A stretch of DNA of 64,000 nt from Aristolochia californica (Eukaryota > Streptophyta > Magnoliopsida > Piperales > Aristolochiaceae), in the NCBI GenBank assembly GCA_029961685.1, contig JARWKL010000005.1:11932164-11996163 (forward strand). The letters are read 5' to 3'. The notes under the pieces are model-generated. The model was not told where the DNA came from, did not search any database, and was given only the letters and a program-made list of their open reading frames with translations. The position numbers were made by a program, and so were the translations under genes. Below are positions 21,212 through 32,063 of the stretch, one piece after another. How positions within the stretch are numbered: position 1 is the stretch's first letter; each line of letters begins with the position of its first letter.

Positions 21212-21769
21212 TGTAAGTTTAGATATGTATGGGGTTAGTCATGGTTGGTGGTTTACGTCAGCTTTTGGGAAAGGGTTAAGGTGGTTTGGGTCTGATGTAC
21301 TTTTAGTTATGTATGGGGTTAGTCATGGTTAGTAGTTAGCGTTAGGCTTTGGGAAGATTAAAAGCTATAGATTGGGAAGAGTATAGATTGGGAAGTGAAT
21401 GGACGTCTTGAAAAATGAATGGACGTCATGGGTAATTGGGGATTTTGGGAAGTATAGCATCTTGGTTCTTTTTGCTATAAGAAGGAGAGTAGTCTCAATG
21501 TATTCAAGCTTTGAACAATTAAATTAGTGTAAGGTCGGATGCTCCCTTTAAGATCCACGGTGAGCTTCCCTTCACAAGCTCAGTATTCCTCCTCTCGTTA
21601 ATTTTGTATTCTCACGATTGCTCGATCAAAGAACTCCAAGTATCCGTCAATGTCGCACGTCAACCAGGAAGGAAGGAGTGATCATCGGGTGACTCGATCT
21701 ATGGCAAAGAAACATAACAAGCTTCGAGGTTCTGAACCAATTTTTCTGTCTTCAAAGGAGAGTTAAACA
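21209..21769 (+). repeat. Gypsy-1 3' LTR
   Basis: Starts TGATGTAAGTTTAG right at the integrase stop codon after a purine-rich AAGGATAAGGG, and ends GTTAAACA. The first ~84 bp are tandemly duplicated (copies start at 21,209 and 21,293, with GTATGGGGTTAGTCATGGTT in both). What follows is TTTTGGTATAAGAGC, a tRNA-Met-type primer site. Primer sites belong after a 5' LTR, so this LTR may also have served as the left LTR of a second, now truncated unit. Ends are inferred without a second LTR copy. Confidence 0.6.
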
Positions 21770-21773
21770 GTTT

Positions 21774-21785
21774 TGGTATAAGAGC
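21774..21785 (+). other. Primer-binding-site-like sequence after the Gypsy-1 LTR
   Basis: TGGTATAAGAGC is one base from the tRNA-iMet site TGGTATCAGAGC and lies four bases after the presumed LTR end. Confidence 0.55.
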
Positions 21786-21983
21786 TCTCCACACTTTTTG
21801 ACGTTCTAAGAGGCAATGGAGAATTAATCAGACCATTCAAAATTCTCCTGTCAAGATAATGTCTAAAGAAATTTCTTTTTTGTTTATATAAGTACAAATT
21901 ATCGCCATTGTTACAATGTGGGACCCACCATGGTTGCACAAGCTGGTGGGACCCACCATAAGAACATGAGATGACATGATGGG
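21786..21983 (+). other. Remnant of LTR-element interior or older LTR, left of NA2
   Basis: 198 bp with a repeated GTGGGACCCACCAT phrase. It ends in the ATGGG target-site copy of NA2. It and the segment after 24,853 were one sequence before NA2 inserted. Confidence 0.5.
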
Positions 21984-22411
21984 TGTTGGAAGATAGGGCC
22001 CAAGCCCACACGACCAAAGAAGACTCACATATCCAAGTGTATTAGAAGATGGGCCCAAGCACATAAGACCAAGGAAGACCCATGCATTAAGAGATATAGA
22101 AGAGGGGTTCAAGGCCGACAGATCAAAGAGAAGGCCCATAGGCCCACATACAATGATGGCAAGATGGTAAATAAAGAGTCATCTCATAAAGATGACATTG
22201 ATATAATTAGATTAAAGTTTCGGGTTAAAACCCTAAACCCTAAATTCAAGGGTATTATTGTAATACAATAATTTCATTAATCTATAAATAGAGCTTCAGA
22301 GGGAGGGCTAGGATCATAAGTCCACAACCTATTCTTCCTCCAGTTTTCTCCCAATGGGTTTCTCTCCCTTTTTCTCGATGAGTTAAATTCATGGAGTCCT
22401 GAAAGTCAACA
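21984..22411 (+). repeat. NA2 5' LTR with TGGGCC, telo-box and TATA motifs
   Basis: The 5' half has repeated units built on AAGATGGGCCCAAGC-CATAAGACC. A plant telomere-type box AAACCCTAAACCCTAA lies at 22,228-22,243 and a TATA box TATAAATA at 22,283-22,290. This order (TGGGCC, telo-box, TATA) is that of plant promoters active in dividing cells. Confidence 0.9.
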
Positions 22412-22423
22412 TGGTATCAGATC
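22412..22423 (+). other. NA2 primer-binding site (tRNA-iMet)
   Basis: TGGTATCAGATC, directly after the LTR; one mismatch near the end from the canonical site. Confidence 0.85.
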
Positions 22424-23861
22424 TTTGATTTTTAAGGACTCGTAGTATAGTTTCAGAATTGTTGAAACCCGTTTTTTTTTCTTTTCCCGTATCTATGTTT
22501 TTTTATAGTTGCTAGAATTGGTTTTAGATTTTGGTCTCTACTGCTGGTATTTGTTAAACTACTGCTTCCTGATCGTCACCCCGATAAACTGCTTCATGTT
22601 GTTCTCCATGGAAGCCATCCTCAGAGCGCTCTCGAGCCCATGTCACTGACAACAACTTTGTTGTTGGTTATTGACAACACTCTTGTAAGAACATCCTATT
22701 CCAGAATCTGATATTGAAGTTGCCTCTATGCTGGTTAAAGGTTAACAACAGATTTCGAAAATTCCGTCCTAGGCTCGTCTCCTTTGGTCCAATTTTTTTT
22801 TATCTTTCTGAGATTGGATGTCGTCCAGCAAACCACTTGGAAAATCATTTAAAATTCCATTGGTTGATTACCATCATTGGCTCATCTATAATCAACGACA
22901 ATCCGATTTCTAGCACATAAAATCACTGTGTATCATCGTTCCAATAGACGGATCCTCTGTTCCAAAAAACTCAGCCAAAAAAAAGGGGCCCACCAATGTT
23001 TCTACTGCTCTACTCTGCTCCACCATCAACGTCGGTATTTCCAGTTTCAACGTTGGTTGCTAGAATTGAGTAGTCAAGGGAACTCATCGCAATAATTCAC
23101 CCATAATCAACAAACACAGCTCGGTGCACCAACTGTATTGGCTGGTTCTCAATTCCGGGATGGGCTTCGAGGTGCCGGAGCTGTTTCTTATTTCAAAAAA
23201 TCTCTCTGTCAGTACGTTGCGGTTTTTAGAAGATCGCTCTCCATTGATGTTATCTCTGTTTTTTTAAAAGTCTCGTGGAAGTACCCCGTCGTGTTGCCGT
23301 TTTTGGACAACGACTCTATTGATTTAGAATCTCCTCATTGGTCCTCTGCTATTTCCGTAACTTCTGAAGATAGATTATTTTCTGTAGGCCTTTCCTGTGC
23401 CAACTGGTTGCCCTTTTGAGAGGAGGAAGATGGCACTATTTCTGGATCGTATCTTCGGTGTTCTCTTATGTTTTGTAGAGTCAACCAAGGCCAACTCGGA
23501 CTGAGTCAACTCGGTTGACTGGGACAACTTATTTTTTGCCTCGGTATACATGTCTGGACCAAAGCTTATACATATTTCTGTAGCAACTCGAATATATTGG
23601 TTTACTATTTGACTTGGCATGACTCACTATATTTTTCTCTGGCTGGATTATTGTTTTGAAGAATTGACAGATTATTCCTTGGCCAACATATTATTTGATA
23701 CAAATATGTGCATTAGATTATTTCATGGGTCAATTTTACAAGAATTATTTTGGTTTGTGTTATATGGGCCCAAGCCCATTTCAGCTGTTGTTATTGTGTC
23801 TCTTTTGATGAAACATTATTATTGAAGAAGATGTGGCCTCATACCATTATTTATTTGTCCC

Positions 23862-24035
23862 TGTCAAAAATATAAAAAATATTTGTTGTTGGGATTCCAT
23901 GACAGAAGAATTTAATACCCCGTCAAAAATATAAAAAATCTTTGTGGTTGGGATTCCATGACGGAGGAACATAATAGCCCATAAAAATATCAAAAATATT
24001 TGCGGTTAGAATTCCTTGACGGAGGAACTTATTAT
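23862..24035 (+). repeat. ~60-bp minisatellite in NA2 interior, 3 copies
   Basis: Three units of the form CCGTCAAAAATATAAAAAA, then TTTGTGGTTGGGATTCCATGACGG, then AGGAA. Same family as in NA1, NA3 and NA4. Confidence 0.85.
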
Positions 24036-24418
24036 TACATTTATGTTACTTCTCCCCATTATTGTCATATATTACTCTACCACTTGAGAGTCGTTGTCCT
24101 ATGGAGGGACACGGTGGTAGAGGTGGACACTTCAGAGCAATATCGATAAACACACTACCTAAAGAAGATGGAGTGTATCTTACATCTAGCATGAGTTAAG
24201 ACTGGAGTTTGGAGCAATGTCTTAGTGGATAGGAGTGGTTTGCTCTCACTGATATTATACTAGCTGGGCCTCATGAACGAGAGCACCAACGTGAGGGGGA
24301 GTGTTGAAAGATGAAGGCATATTGGAAGATGTGTCATTTTATACAAAAAAGATTTTATACATCATTTGCATCAACCTGGCAGTTTATGTTGTTCTCTCAC
24401 CGCCAACTTGAGCGGGAG

Positions 24419-24853
24419 TGTTGGAAGATAGGGCCCAAGCCCACATGAAAAAGGAAGACCCACATATCCAAGTGTATTAGAAGATGGGCCCAAACCCATA
24501 AGACCAAGGAAGACCCATGCATCCAAGAGATATAGAAGACGGGCAAGGCCCACAGATCAAAGAGAAGACCCATAGGCCCATATACAATGATGACATGATG
24601 GTAAATAAAGGCTCATCTCATAGATATGGCATTGATGTAATTAGATTAAAGTTCTAGGGTTAAAACCTTAAACCCTAAACCCTAAGTTTAAGGGTATTAT
24701 TGTGATACAGTAGTTTCATTAATCTATAGATAGAGCTTCAAGGGGAGGGTTAGGATCATCAAGTCCATAACCTCTTCTTCCTCCAGTTTTCTTCCAATGG
24801 TTTTCTCTCCCTTTTTCTCCATGAGCTAAATTCACGGAGTCCTGAAATCAACA
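24419..24853 (+). repeat. NA2 3' LTR
   Basis: Colinear with the 5' LTR. It carries AAACCCTAAACCCTAA at 24,670-24,685, but the TATA box has decayed (TATAGATA). Confidence 0.9.
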
Positions 24854-24858
24854 TTGGG

Positions 24859-25221
24859 TCATCACACGAGCTGGCAAGAGTTGGAAGATTTGAAGATCAA
24901 GTGGGATCCACAAAGATAACCACGAGCTGGTATTCTTATCACATGAGTTGGAAGATCAAGTGGCAGTTTAATTGTACTTGGACTCTACTACTTTCCTCTA
25001 CTATAAATAGAGGTGATTGTACTCGCATTATAATAATAAAGAAGTAGTTTTCCACTTCTCATCTCGTGAAGCGTTCCTCTCGAGCCTAAACTCTTCTTCC
25101 TTTTTTTTCTTTTCTCTTCTCTCTACTCGAGAGAATTCTCTCTCTTCTTTTTTCTTTCACCCTCTCTCACCTTTCTCGAGATTTTAGTAAAAGGGTCCTA
25201 AATTCAACAAGGTATCAGAGC
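24859..25221 (+). repeat. Partial older LTR plus primer site, host of the NA2 insertion
   Basis: The segment resembles the NA1 LTR in order of phrases (ACGAGCTGGTATTCTTATCACATGAGTTGGAAGATCAAG, then CTATAAATAGAGG at about 24,999-25,011). It ends AATTCAACA at 25,209, followed by AGGTATCAGAGC (25,210-25,221), a tRNA-Met primer site with its first base changed. The left part of this LTR lies before 21,984 or is lost. No matching right LTR is seen; satellite begins soon after. Confidence 0.65.
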
Positions 25222-28200
25222 ATCAAATTTAGGATCCCCACATCAAAAGGAATTATTTTCCCATTTAAAAAAAGCTGACCTAACTATCATAAATCATTGT
25301 AAAGTGATTAATCGATTAATCATGAGTAAAGAGCTATATTTTTGTATGACATATCTTGTGGATTTTGAGTTACCATTCAGTTAAATCCCTTGCTCCCCTT
25401 TTTTTCCGAAGTTTGCAAAACCTAATACATAAGATCTAAAAGTGTTTACAATCAATAAAATTGCAGAGACTTTCTGAAATTATCTCTCTCTACATTTTTG
25501 CATTTCCATTTGAGATGTCAAGTTTTGTTTTAAAATGCAAACATGAGCTTTCACTCTCCTTTTTTCCTCATAAACAAAAAGATAAGGCAAATAGATCACA
25601 ACAAAATGAAAATTTTAGAGTTTATATATGCAAAAAAATTAAAAAAATAATAAATGTGAGTAAAGAAAATTTATTCACACACCACAAATGTACACCAAAG
25701 GTTTGTTATCCATGTTTTGGAAATTCCACTAGTACAACCCCTAATAACTTTGAATTTTATAGGAAAGAGATTTCTAATTGATCCTAACATGTTTTAAATA
25801 TGGATATACATGCATGAAACTTGTTGAAGATGCTAATGACCTAAGGATCCAAAACATTTAAGGAAAAGTAAAAATGCTCACTAAATTCTCAACTAACGTG
25901 TTGTGGGATATTTACCCGACCCAAACAAACCATTTTCCCCATTTACAAAAAGTTGACATAACAATTATAGATCATTGTAAAATGATTTACTGATCAATCA
26001 TGAGTAACGAGCTATTTTTATTTAAGAAATGACTTGTGGATTAGGAGTCAACAATCAGTTAAATCCCCTGCTCCCCCCTTTTTTTTCGTTGATTGAATAA
26101 CATAGACTTTTTGGAATTATCACTGTTTGCATTTGTACATTTCCATTTTTATGTTAAGTTTTGTTTTAAAATTCAAATATGAATTTTTGCTCTCCATTTT
26201 TTCTCATAAACTAAAAGATAAGGCAAATAGACCACAACAAAATAAAAATTTTAGAGTTTATGTATGAAAAAAAAATATTAAGAAATGTATGTAAAGAAAA
26301 TTTATTTATATACCACAAATAAACACCAAAGTATTGTTATCCATGTTTGGAAAATTCCACTAGTATATCCCCTAATATCTTGGAATTTTATAAGAAAGAG
26401 ATTTCTAATTGATCCTAATGTGCCTTAAATTTGGATATGAGAACATGAAACATGTTGAAGATTCAAATGACCTAATGATCCAAGCCTTTTAAGAAGAACA
26501 ACAAATGCTCATTAAATTCTCAAGTGAACGTGCGGTGGGATATTTTTCACACGCAAAGAAGCCATTTTTTCCATTTACAAAAAGCTGACCTAACAATTAT
26601 AGATCATTGTAAAGTGATTGATTGATCAATCATGAGAAACGAGCTATATTTTTGTAAGAAATGACTTGTGGATTAGGAATCAACACTCTGTTAAATCTCT
26701 CGCTCTCCCCTTTTTCCGATGTGTGCAAAACCTAATATATAAAAACTAAAAGAGTTAACAATTCCTAAAAATTATAGAGACTTTTTGAAATTATCTCTCT
26801 CTGTATTTATACATTTCCATTTTAGATTTTAAGTTTTTTTTTTAAATCAAAACTCGCGTTTTCACTCTCTTTTTTCTCGTAAACGAAAAGATAAGGCAAA
26901 TACATCACAACAAAATGTAAATTTTAGAGTTTATGTATGCAAAAAATTTAAAACATTAATAAATGTAAGTAAAGAAAATTTATTCATGCTCCAAAAATGA
27001 ACACGAAAGTATTGTTATCCATGTTTGGGAAATTCCACTAGTACAACCCCTAATAACTTGCAATTTTATAAGAAAGAGATTTCTAATTAATCCTAACATG
27101 TTATAAATATGGATATGTAGCATGAAAGATGTTGATGATGATAATGACCTAAGGATCCAAAAATTTTTAGGAGAACAACAAATGCTCATTAAATTCTCAA
27201 GTGAATGTGTAGTGGGATATTTTTCCGAGCAAGACAAGCCATTTTTTTCCATTTTACAAAAGCTGACCTAGTAATCATAGATCATTGTAAAGTAATTTAT
27301 CAATCAATCTTGAGCAACGAGCTATATTTTTGTAAGAAAGGACTTGTGGATTAGAGTCAACACTCAGTTAAATCCCTTGCTCCCCCTTTTTTTTGATTTT
27401 TGCAAAACCTAATATATAAAAACTAAAAGAGTTTACAATCCCTAAAAATAACAAAGACTTTTTGGAATTATCTTTCTCTGCGTTTTTACATTTCCATTTT
27501 AGATGTCAAGTTTTGTTTTAAAATCCAAACTTGAGCTTTAACTCACCCTTTTTTCTTGTAAGAAAAAAGATAAGGCAAATAGATCAAGACAAAATGAAAA
27601 TTTTAGAGTTTATGTATGCAAAAAATTTAAAAAAATAATAAATGTTAGTAAAGAAAATTGATTCACGCACCACAAATGAACACCAAAGTATTGTTATCCA
27701 TATTTGGGAAATTCCATTAGTATAACCTCTAATAGCTTGGAATTTTATAAGAGATTTCTAATTAATCCTAACATGTTTCAATATGGATATGCAAGCATGA
27801 TAGATGTTGATGATGCAAATGACCTAAGGATCCAAGACTTTTAAGGAGAACAACAAATGCTCATTAAATTCTCAAGTGAAAGTGCGGTAGACCAAAACAA
27901 GCCATTTTTTTCCCATTCAGAAAAAAACTGACCTAAAAATTATAGATCATTGTAAAATGATTGATCGATCAATTATGAGTAACGTGCTATATTTTTGTAA
28001 AAAATGACTTGTAGATTAGGAGTCAACACTCAGTTAAATCTCCTAGTCCCTCCTTTTTCTGATGTTTGCGAAACCTAATATATAAAAACTAAAAGAGTTT
28101 ACAATCCCTAATAATTACAGAAATGTTTTGGAATTATCTCTCTTTGCATTTTTGCATTTCCATTTTAGATGTTATGTTTGTTTTAAAACCCAAACTTCAG

Positions 28201-28708
28201 TCTTCACTCATCCTTTTTTCGCCTAAACAAAAAGATAAGGCAAATAGATCACCACAAAATGAAAATTTTAGAGTGTTTGTATGCAAAAAATTAAAAACAA
28301 TAAAAAATGTGAGTAAAGAAATTTTTTTCATGCTCCAGAAATCAGCACCAAAGTTTTGTTATCCATGTTTTGGAAATTCCACTAGTAGAACCCCTAATAG
28401 CTTAAAATTTTATAAGAAAGAGATTTCAAATTGATCCTAAAAAGTTTTAAATATGGATATGCATGCATGAAACAGGTTGAAGATGCAAATGACCTAAGGA
28501 TCCAAGTCTTTAAAGTAGAACAACAAATGTTCATTAAATTCTCAAGTGAACGTGCGGAGGGATATTTACGGAGCTAAATAAGCCATTTTAACAATAACAA
28601 ATCATTGTAAAGTGATTGATTGATTTATCATGAGTAACGACCTATATGTTTGTTAAGAAAAGACTTATGTTTTAGGAGTCAACACTCAATTAAAAATCCG
28701 TCACACCT

Positions 28709-28724
28709 CCCCCCCCCCCCCCCC
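28709..28724 (+). repeat. Poly-C expansion in a satellite monomer
   Basis: Sixteen C at the site where other monomers have about 5-7 C before a T run. Similar expansions occur at 29,431-29,446 (16 C), 38,906-38,925 (20 C) and 39,713-39,739 (18 C, T, 8 C). Confidence 0.9.
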
Positions 28725-31700
28725 TTTTCCGATTATTACAAAACCTAATATATAAAACTAAAAGAGGTTACAATCCCTAAAAATTTCAAGGACTTTTTGG
28801 AATTCGCTCTCTCTACATTTGTGCAATTCTTTTTTAGATGTCAACTTTTGTTTTAAAATACAAACTTGAGTTTTCACTCTCCCTTTTTTCTCATAAATAA
28901 AAAGATAAGGCAAATGGATCACAACAAAATGAAAATTTTGGAGTTTATGTATGCAAAAAATTAAAAACAATAATAAATATAAATGAAGAAAATTTATTCA
29001 CACACTACAAATGAACACCAAAATTTTGTTATCCATGTTTTGGAAATTCTACAAGTACAACCCCTAATAGCCTAGAATTTTATAAGAAAGAGATTTCTAA
29101 TTGTTCCTAACTTGTTTTGAATATGGATATGCATGCATGAAACATGTTGACGATGCAAATGACCTAAGGATCCAAGGCTTTTAAGAAGAACAACAAATGC
29201 TTATTAAATTCTCATGTGAACGTGTTGTGGGATATTTACCCAAGCCAAATCAGCAATTTTTTCCCATTTACAAAAAGTTGAATTATTTTCATAGATCATT
29301 GTAAAGTGATCGATCGATCAATCGTGAGTAACGGGCAATAGTTTTTTAAGAAATAACTTATGTATTAGGAGTCAACCGTCAGTTAAAAATCAGTGGTCAT
29401 CCCCTCCCCCTCTCCTCCGCACATCCCTCACCCCCCCCCCCCCCCCATTTTCCAATGGTTGCAAAACCCAATATATAAAACTAAAAGAGTTTACAATCCC
29501 CAAAAATTACAAAGACTTTTTGGAATTATCTCTTTCTATATTTGTGCCTTTCCGTATTTTATTTTAAGTTTTGTTTTAAAATCCAAACTCAAGTTTTCAC
29601 TCTCCTTTTTTTTCTCATAAATAAAAAGATAAGGCAAATAGGTCACAACAAAATGAAAATTTTAGAGTATACGTATCAAAAAAATTAAAAAAAAAATCTA
29701 AGTGAAGAAAAATTTATTCACACACCACAAATGAACACAAAAGTATTGTTATCCATGTTTTGGAAATTCCACAAGTACAACCCATAATAGCTTGGAATTT
29801 TATAAGAAAAATATTTCTAATTGCTCTTAACATGTTTTAAATATGGATATGCAAGCGTGGAAGATGTTGATGATGCAAATGACCTAAGGATCCAAGACAT
29901 TTAAGGAGAACAACAAATGCTCATTAAATTCTCAAGTGAAAGTGTGTTGGGCTATTTACGCGAGCCAAACAAGCCATTTTTTCCCATTTACAAAAAGCTG
30001 ACCTAACAATCATAGATCATTGTAAAGTGATTGATCAATCAATCATGAGTAACGAGCTATATTTTTGTAAGACATGGCTTGTGGATTAGGATTCAACACT
30101 TAGTTAAATACGTTGCTCCATTTTTTGATGATTGCAAAACCTAATATATATGAATTAAAAGAGTTTACAATCCCTAAAAAATAAAAAGACTTTTTGGAAT
30201 TACTGTCTCTGCATTTGTGCAATTCCATTTTAGATGTCAAGTTTTGTTTTAAAATTCAAACTTGAGTTTTCACTCTCCCTTTTTTCTTGTAAACAAAAAG
30301 ATAAGGCAAATAGATCACAACAAAATAAAATTTTAGAGTCTATGTATGGAAAAAATTAAAATCAATAATAAATGTATGTAAAGAAAATTTTTTAACACAC
30401 CACAAATGAACACCAAAGTTCTTTTTTTCCATGTTTGGGAAATTCCACTAGTACAAGCCCTAATATCTTGGAATTTTATAAGAAAGAGATTTCTAATCGA
30501 TCCTAACAAGTTTTAAATATGGATATGCATGCATGAAACATATTGAAGATGCATATGACCTAAGGATCCAAGACTTTTAAGTAGAACAACAAATTGTCAT
30601 TAAATTATCAAGTAAACGTGTGGTGGGATATTTAACCGATCGAAACAATCAATTCCTTTCACAAAAAGCTGACTTAAAAATTATCGATCATTATAAATTG
30701 ATTGATCAATCAATCATGAGTAAAGAGCTATATTTTTGTAAGAAACCACTTGTGGATTAGGATTCAACAATCAGTTAAATCCTTTGCACCCCCTTTTTCA
30801 GATGATTTCAAAACCCATTATACAAAAACTAAAAGAGTTTACAATCCCTAAAAATTACAAAGAATTTTTGGAATTATCTCTTTTTGAATTTTTAAATTTC
30901 CATTTTATATGTTAAGTTTTGTTTTAAAATCCAAACATGAGTTTTTCGGTCTCCCTTTTTTTTGTAAACTACAAGGTAATGCAAATAGACCACAACAAAA
31001 TGAAAATATTAGAGTTTATGTATGTAAAAAATTAAAAAAAAATGTAAGTAAAGAAAATTTATTCACACATTGAAAATGAACACAAGTTTCGTTATCTATG
31101 TTTAGGAAATTCCACTAGTACAACCCCTAATAGCATGGAATTTTATAAAAAAGAGATTTCAAATTGATCCTAACATGTTTTATATATGGATATGCATGCA
31201 TGAAACATGGTTAAGATGCAAATCACCTAAGGATCAAAGAATTTTAAGGTGAAAAACAAATGCTCATTAAATTATCAAGTGAACTTGTGGTGGGATATTT
31301 ACATGATCCAAACAAGCAATTTTTTTCCCTTTTAAAAAAAGCTAACCTAAAAATTATAGATCATTATAAAGTGATTGATCAATCAATCATAAGTAACGTG
31401 CTATATTTTTGTAAGAAATGACTTGTGGATTAGGAGTCAACACTCAGTTAAATCCCTTGCTCCCCCCTTTCTCCGATTTGTACTAAACCTAATATATAAA
31501 AACTAAAAGATTTTACAATCTCTAAAAATTAAAAAGACTTTTTGAAATTATCTCTCTCTGCATTTTTTCTTTCCATTTTAGATGTCAAGTTTTGTTTTAA
31601 AATCTAAACATGAGCTTTCATTCACCTCATAAACAAAAAGATAAGGTAAATAGGTCACAACAAAATGAAAATTTTAGAGTTTATGTATGAAAAAAATTAA

Positions 31701-32045
31701 AAATAAAAATAAATGTGAGTAAAGAAACTTTATTCACACACCACAAATGAACACCAAAGTTTTTTTGTCCATGTTTGGGAAATTCCACTAGTACAGCCCC
31801 TGATAGCTTTGGAATTTTATAAGAAAGAGATTTCTAATTGATCCTAACATTTTTTAAATATGGATATGCAAACAAGAAACATGTTGAAGATGCAAATGAC
31901 CTAAGGATCCACGCATTTTAAGGAGAACAACAAATCCTCATTAAATTATCAAGTCAATGTGTGGTAGGATATTTACCCGACCCTAACAAGCAATTTCTTC
32001 ACATTTACAAAAAGCTGACCTAACAATAATAAATCATTGTAAAGT

Positions 32046-32063
32046 GATTGATCGATCAATCAT
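32046..32063. repeat. Conserved satellite palindrome (example copy)
   Basis: TGATTGATCGATCAATCA is an 18-bp perfect palindrome. It is also perfect near 33,415, 34,094, 38,128, 42,424 and 42,975, and one or two mismatches from perfect in most others. The first copy (25,305-25,322) reads TGATTAATCGATTAATCA, changed symmetrically and still a perfect palindrome. Confidence 0.85.

Larger units (their letters stand above)
16951..21769 (+). mobile_element. Gypsy-1: decayed Ty3/gypsy chromovirus-type element with 3' LTR only
   Basis: Gag, protease, reverse transcriptase, RNase H and integrase occur in the gypsy order, followed by an LTR at 21,209-21,769. There is no 5' LTR or primer site before gag, so the left end is deleted or too diverged to see. 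The coding region carries many in-frame stops and frameshifts. It is related to Gypsy-2 (43,498-53,079) at the protein level, both sharing the LFxNCDEx...GHxCK gag motif, but the LTRs are different. Confidence 0.88.
21984..24853 (+). mobile_element. NA2: complete non-autonomous LTR retrotransposon
   Basis: A 2,870-bp element with 428-bp and 435-bp LTRs, both starting TGTTGGAAGATAGGGCCC and ending TCAACA. A primer site TGGTATCAGATC (22,412-22,423) abuts the 5' LTR, and a purine tract GAGCGGGAG ends at 24,418. Flanks are ATGGG (21,979-21,983) and TTGGG (24,854-24,858), a TSD with one change. The interior has no gag/pol and no ORF shared with NA3 or NA4. Its longest frame (23,138-23,419) is probably fortuitous. 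NA2, NA3 and NA4 have the same LTR family and the same internal layout: a coding-like GC patch, TTGAC cluster, minisatellite, conserved ~300-bp 3' segment and purine tract. Confidence 0.92.

Noticed and set aside
21763..22139. Minus-strand ORFs over the NA2 left end
   Set aside because: They run across the LTR boundary and are antisense to repeated TGGGCCC units.
23138..23419. A 93-codon ORF in NA2 as an element-encoded protein
   Set aside because: No counterpart in NA3 or NA4 and no recognisable domain.
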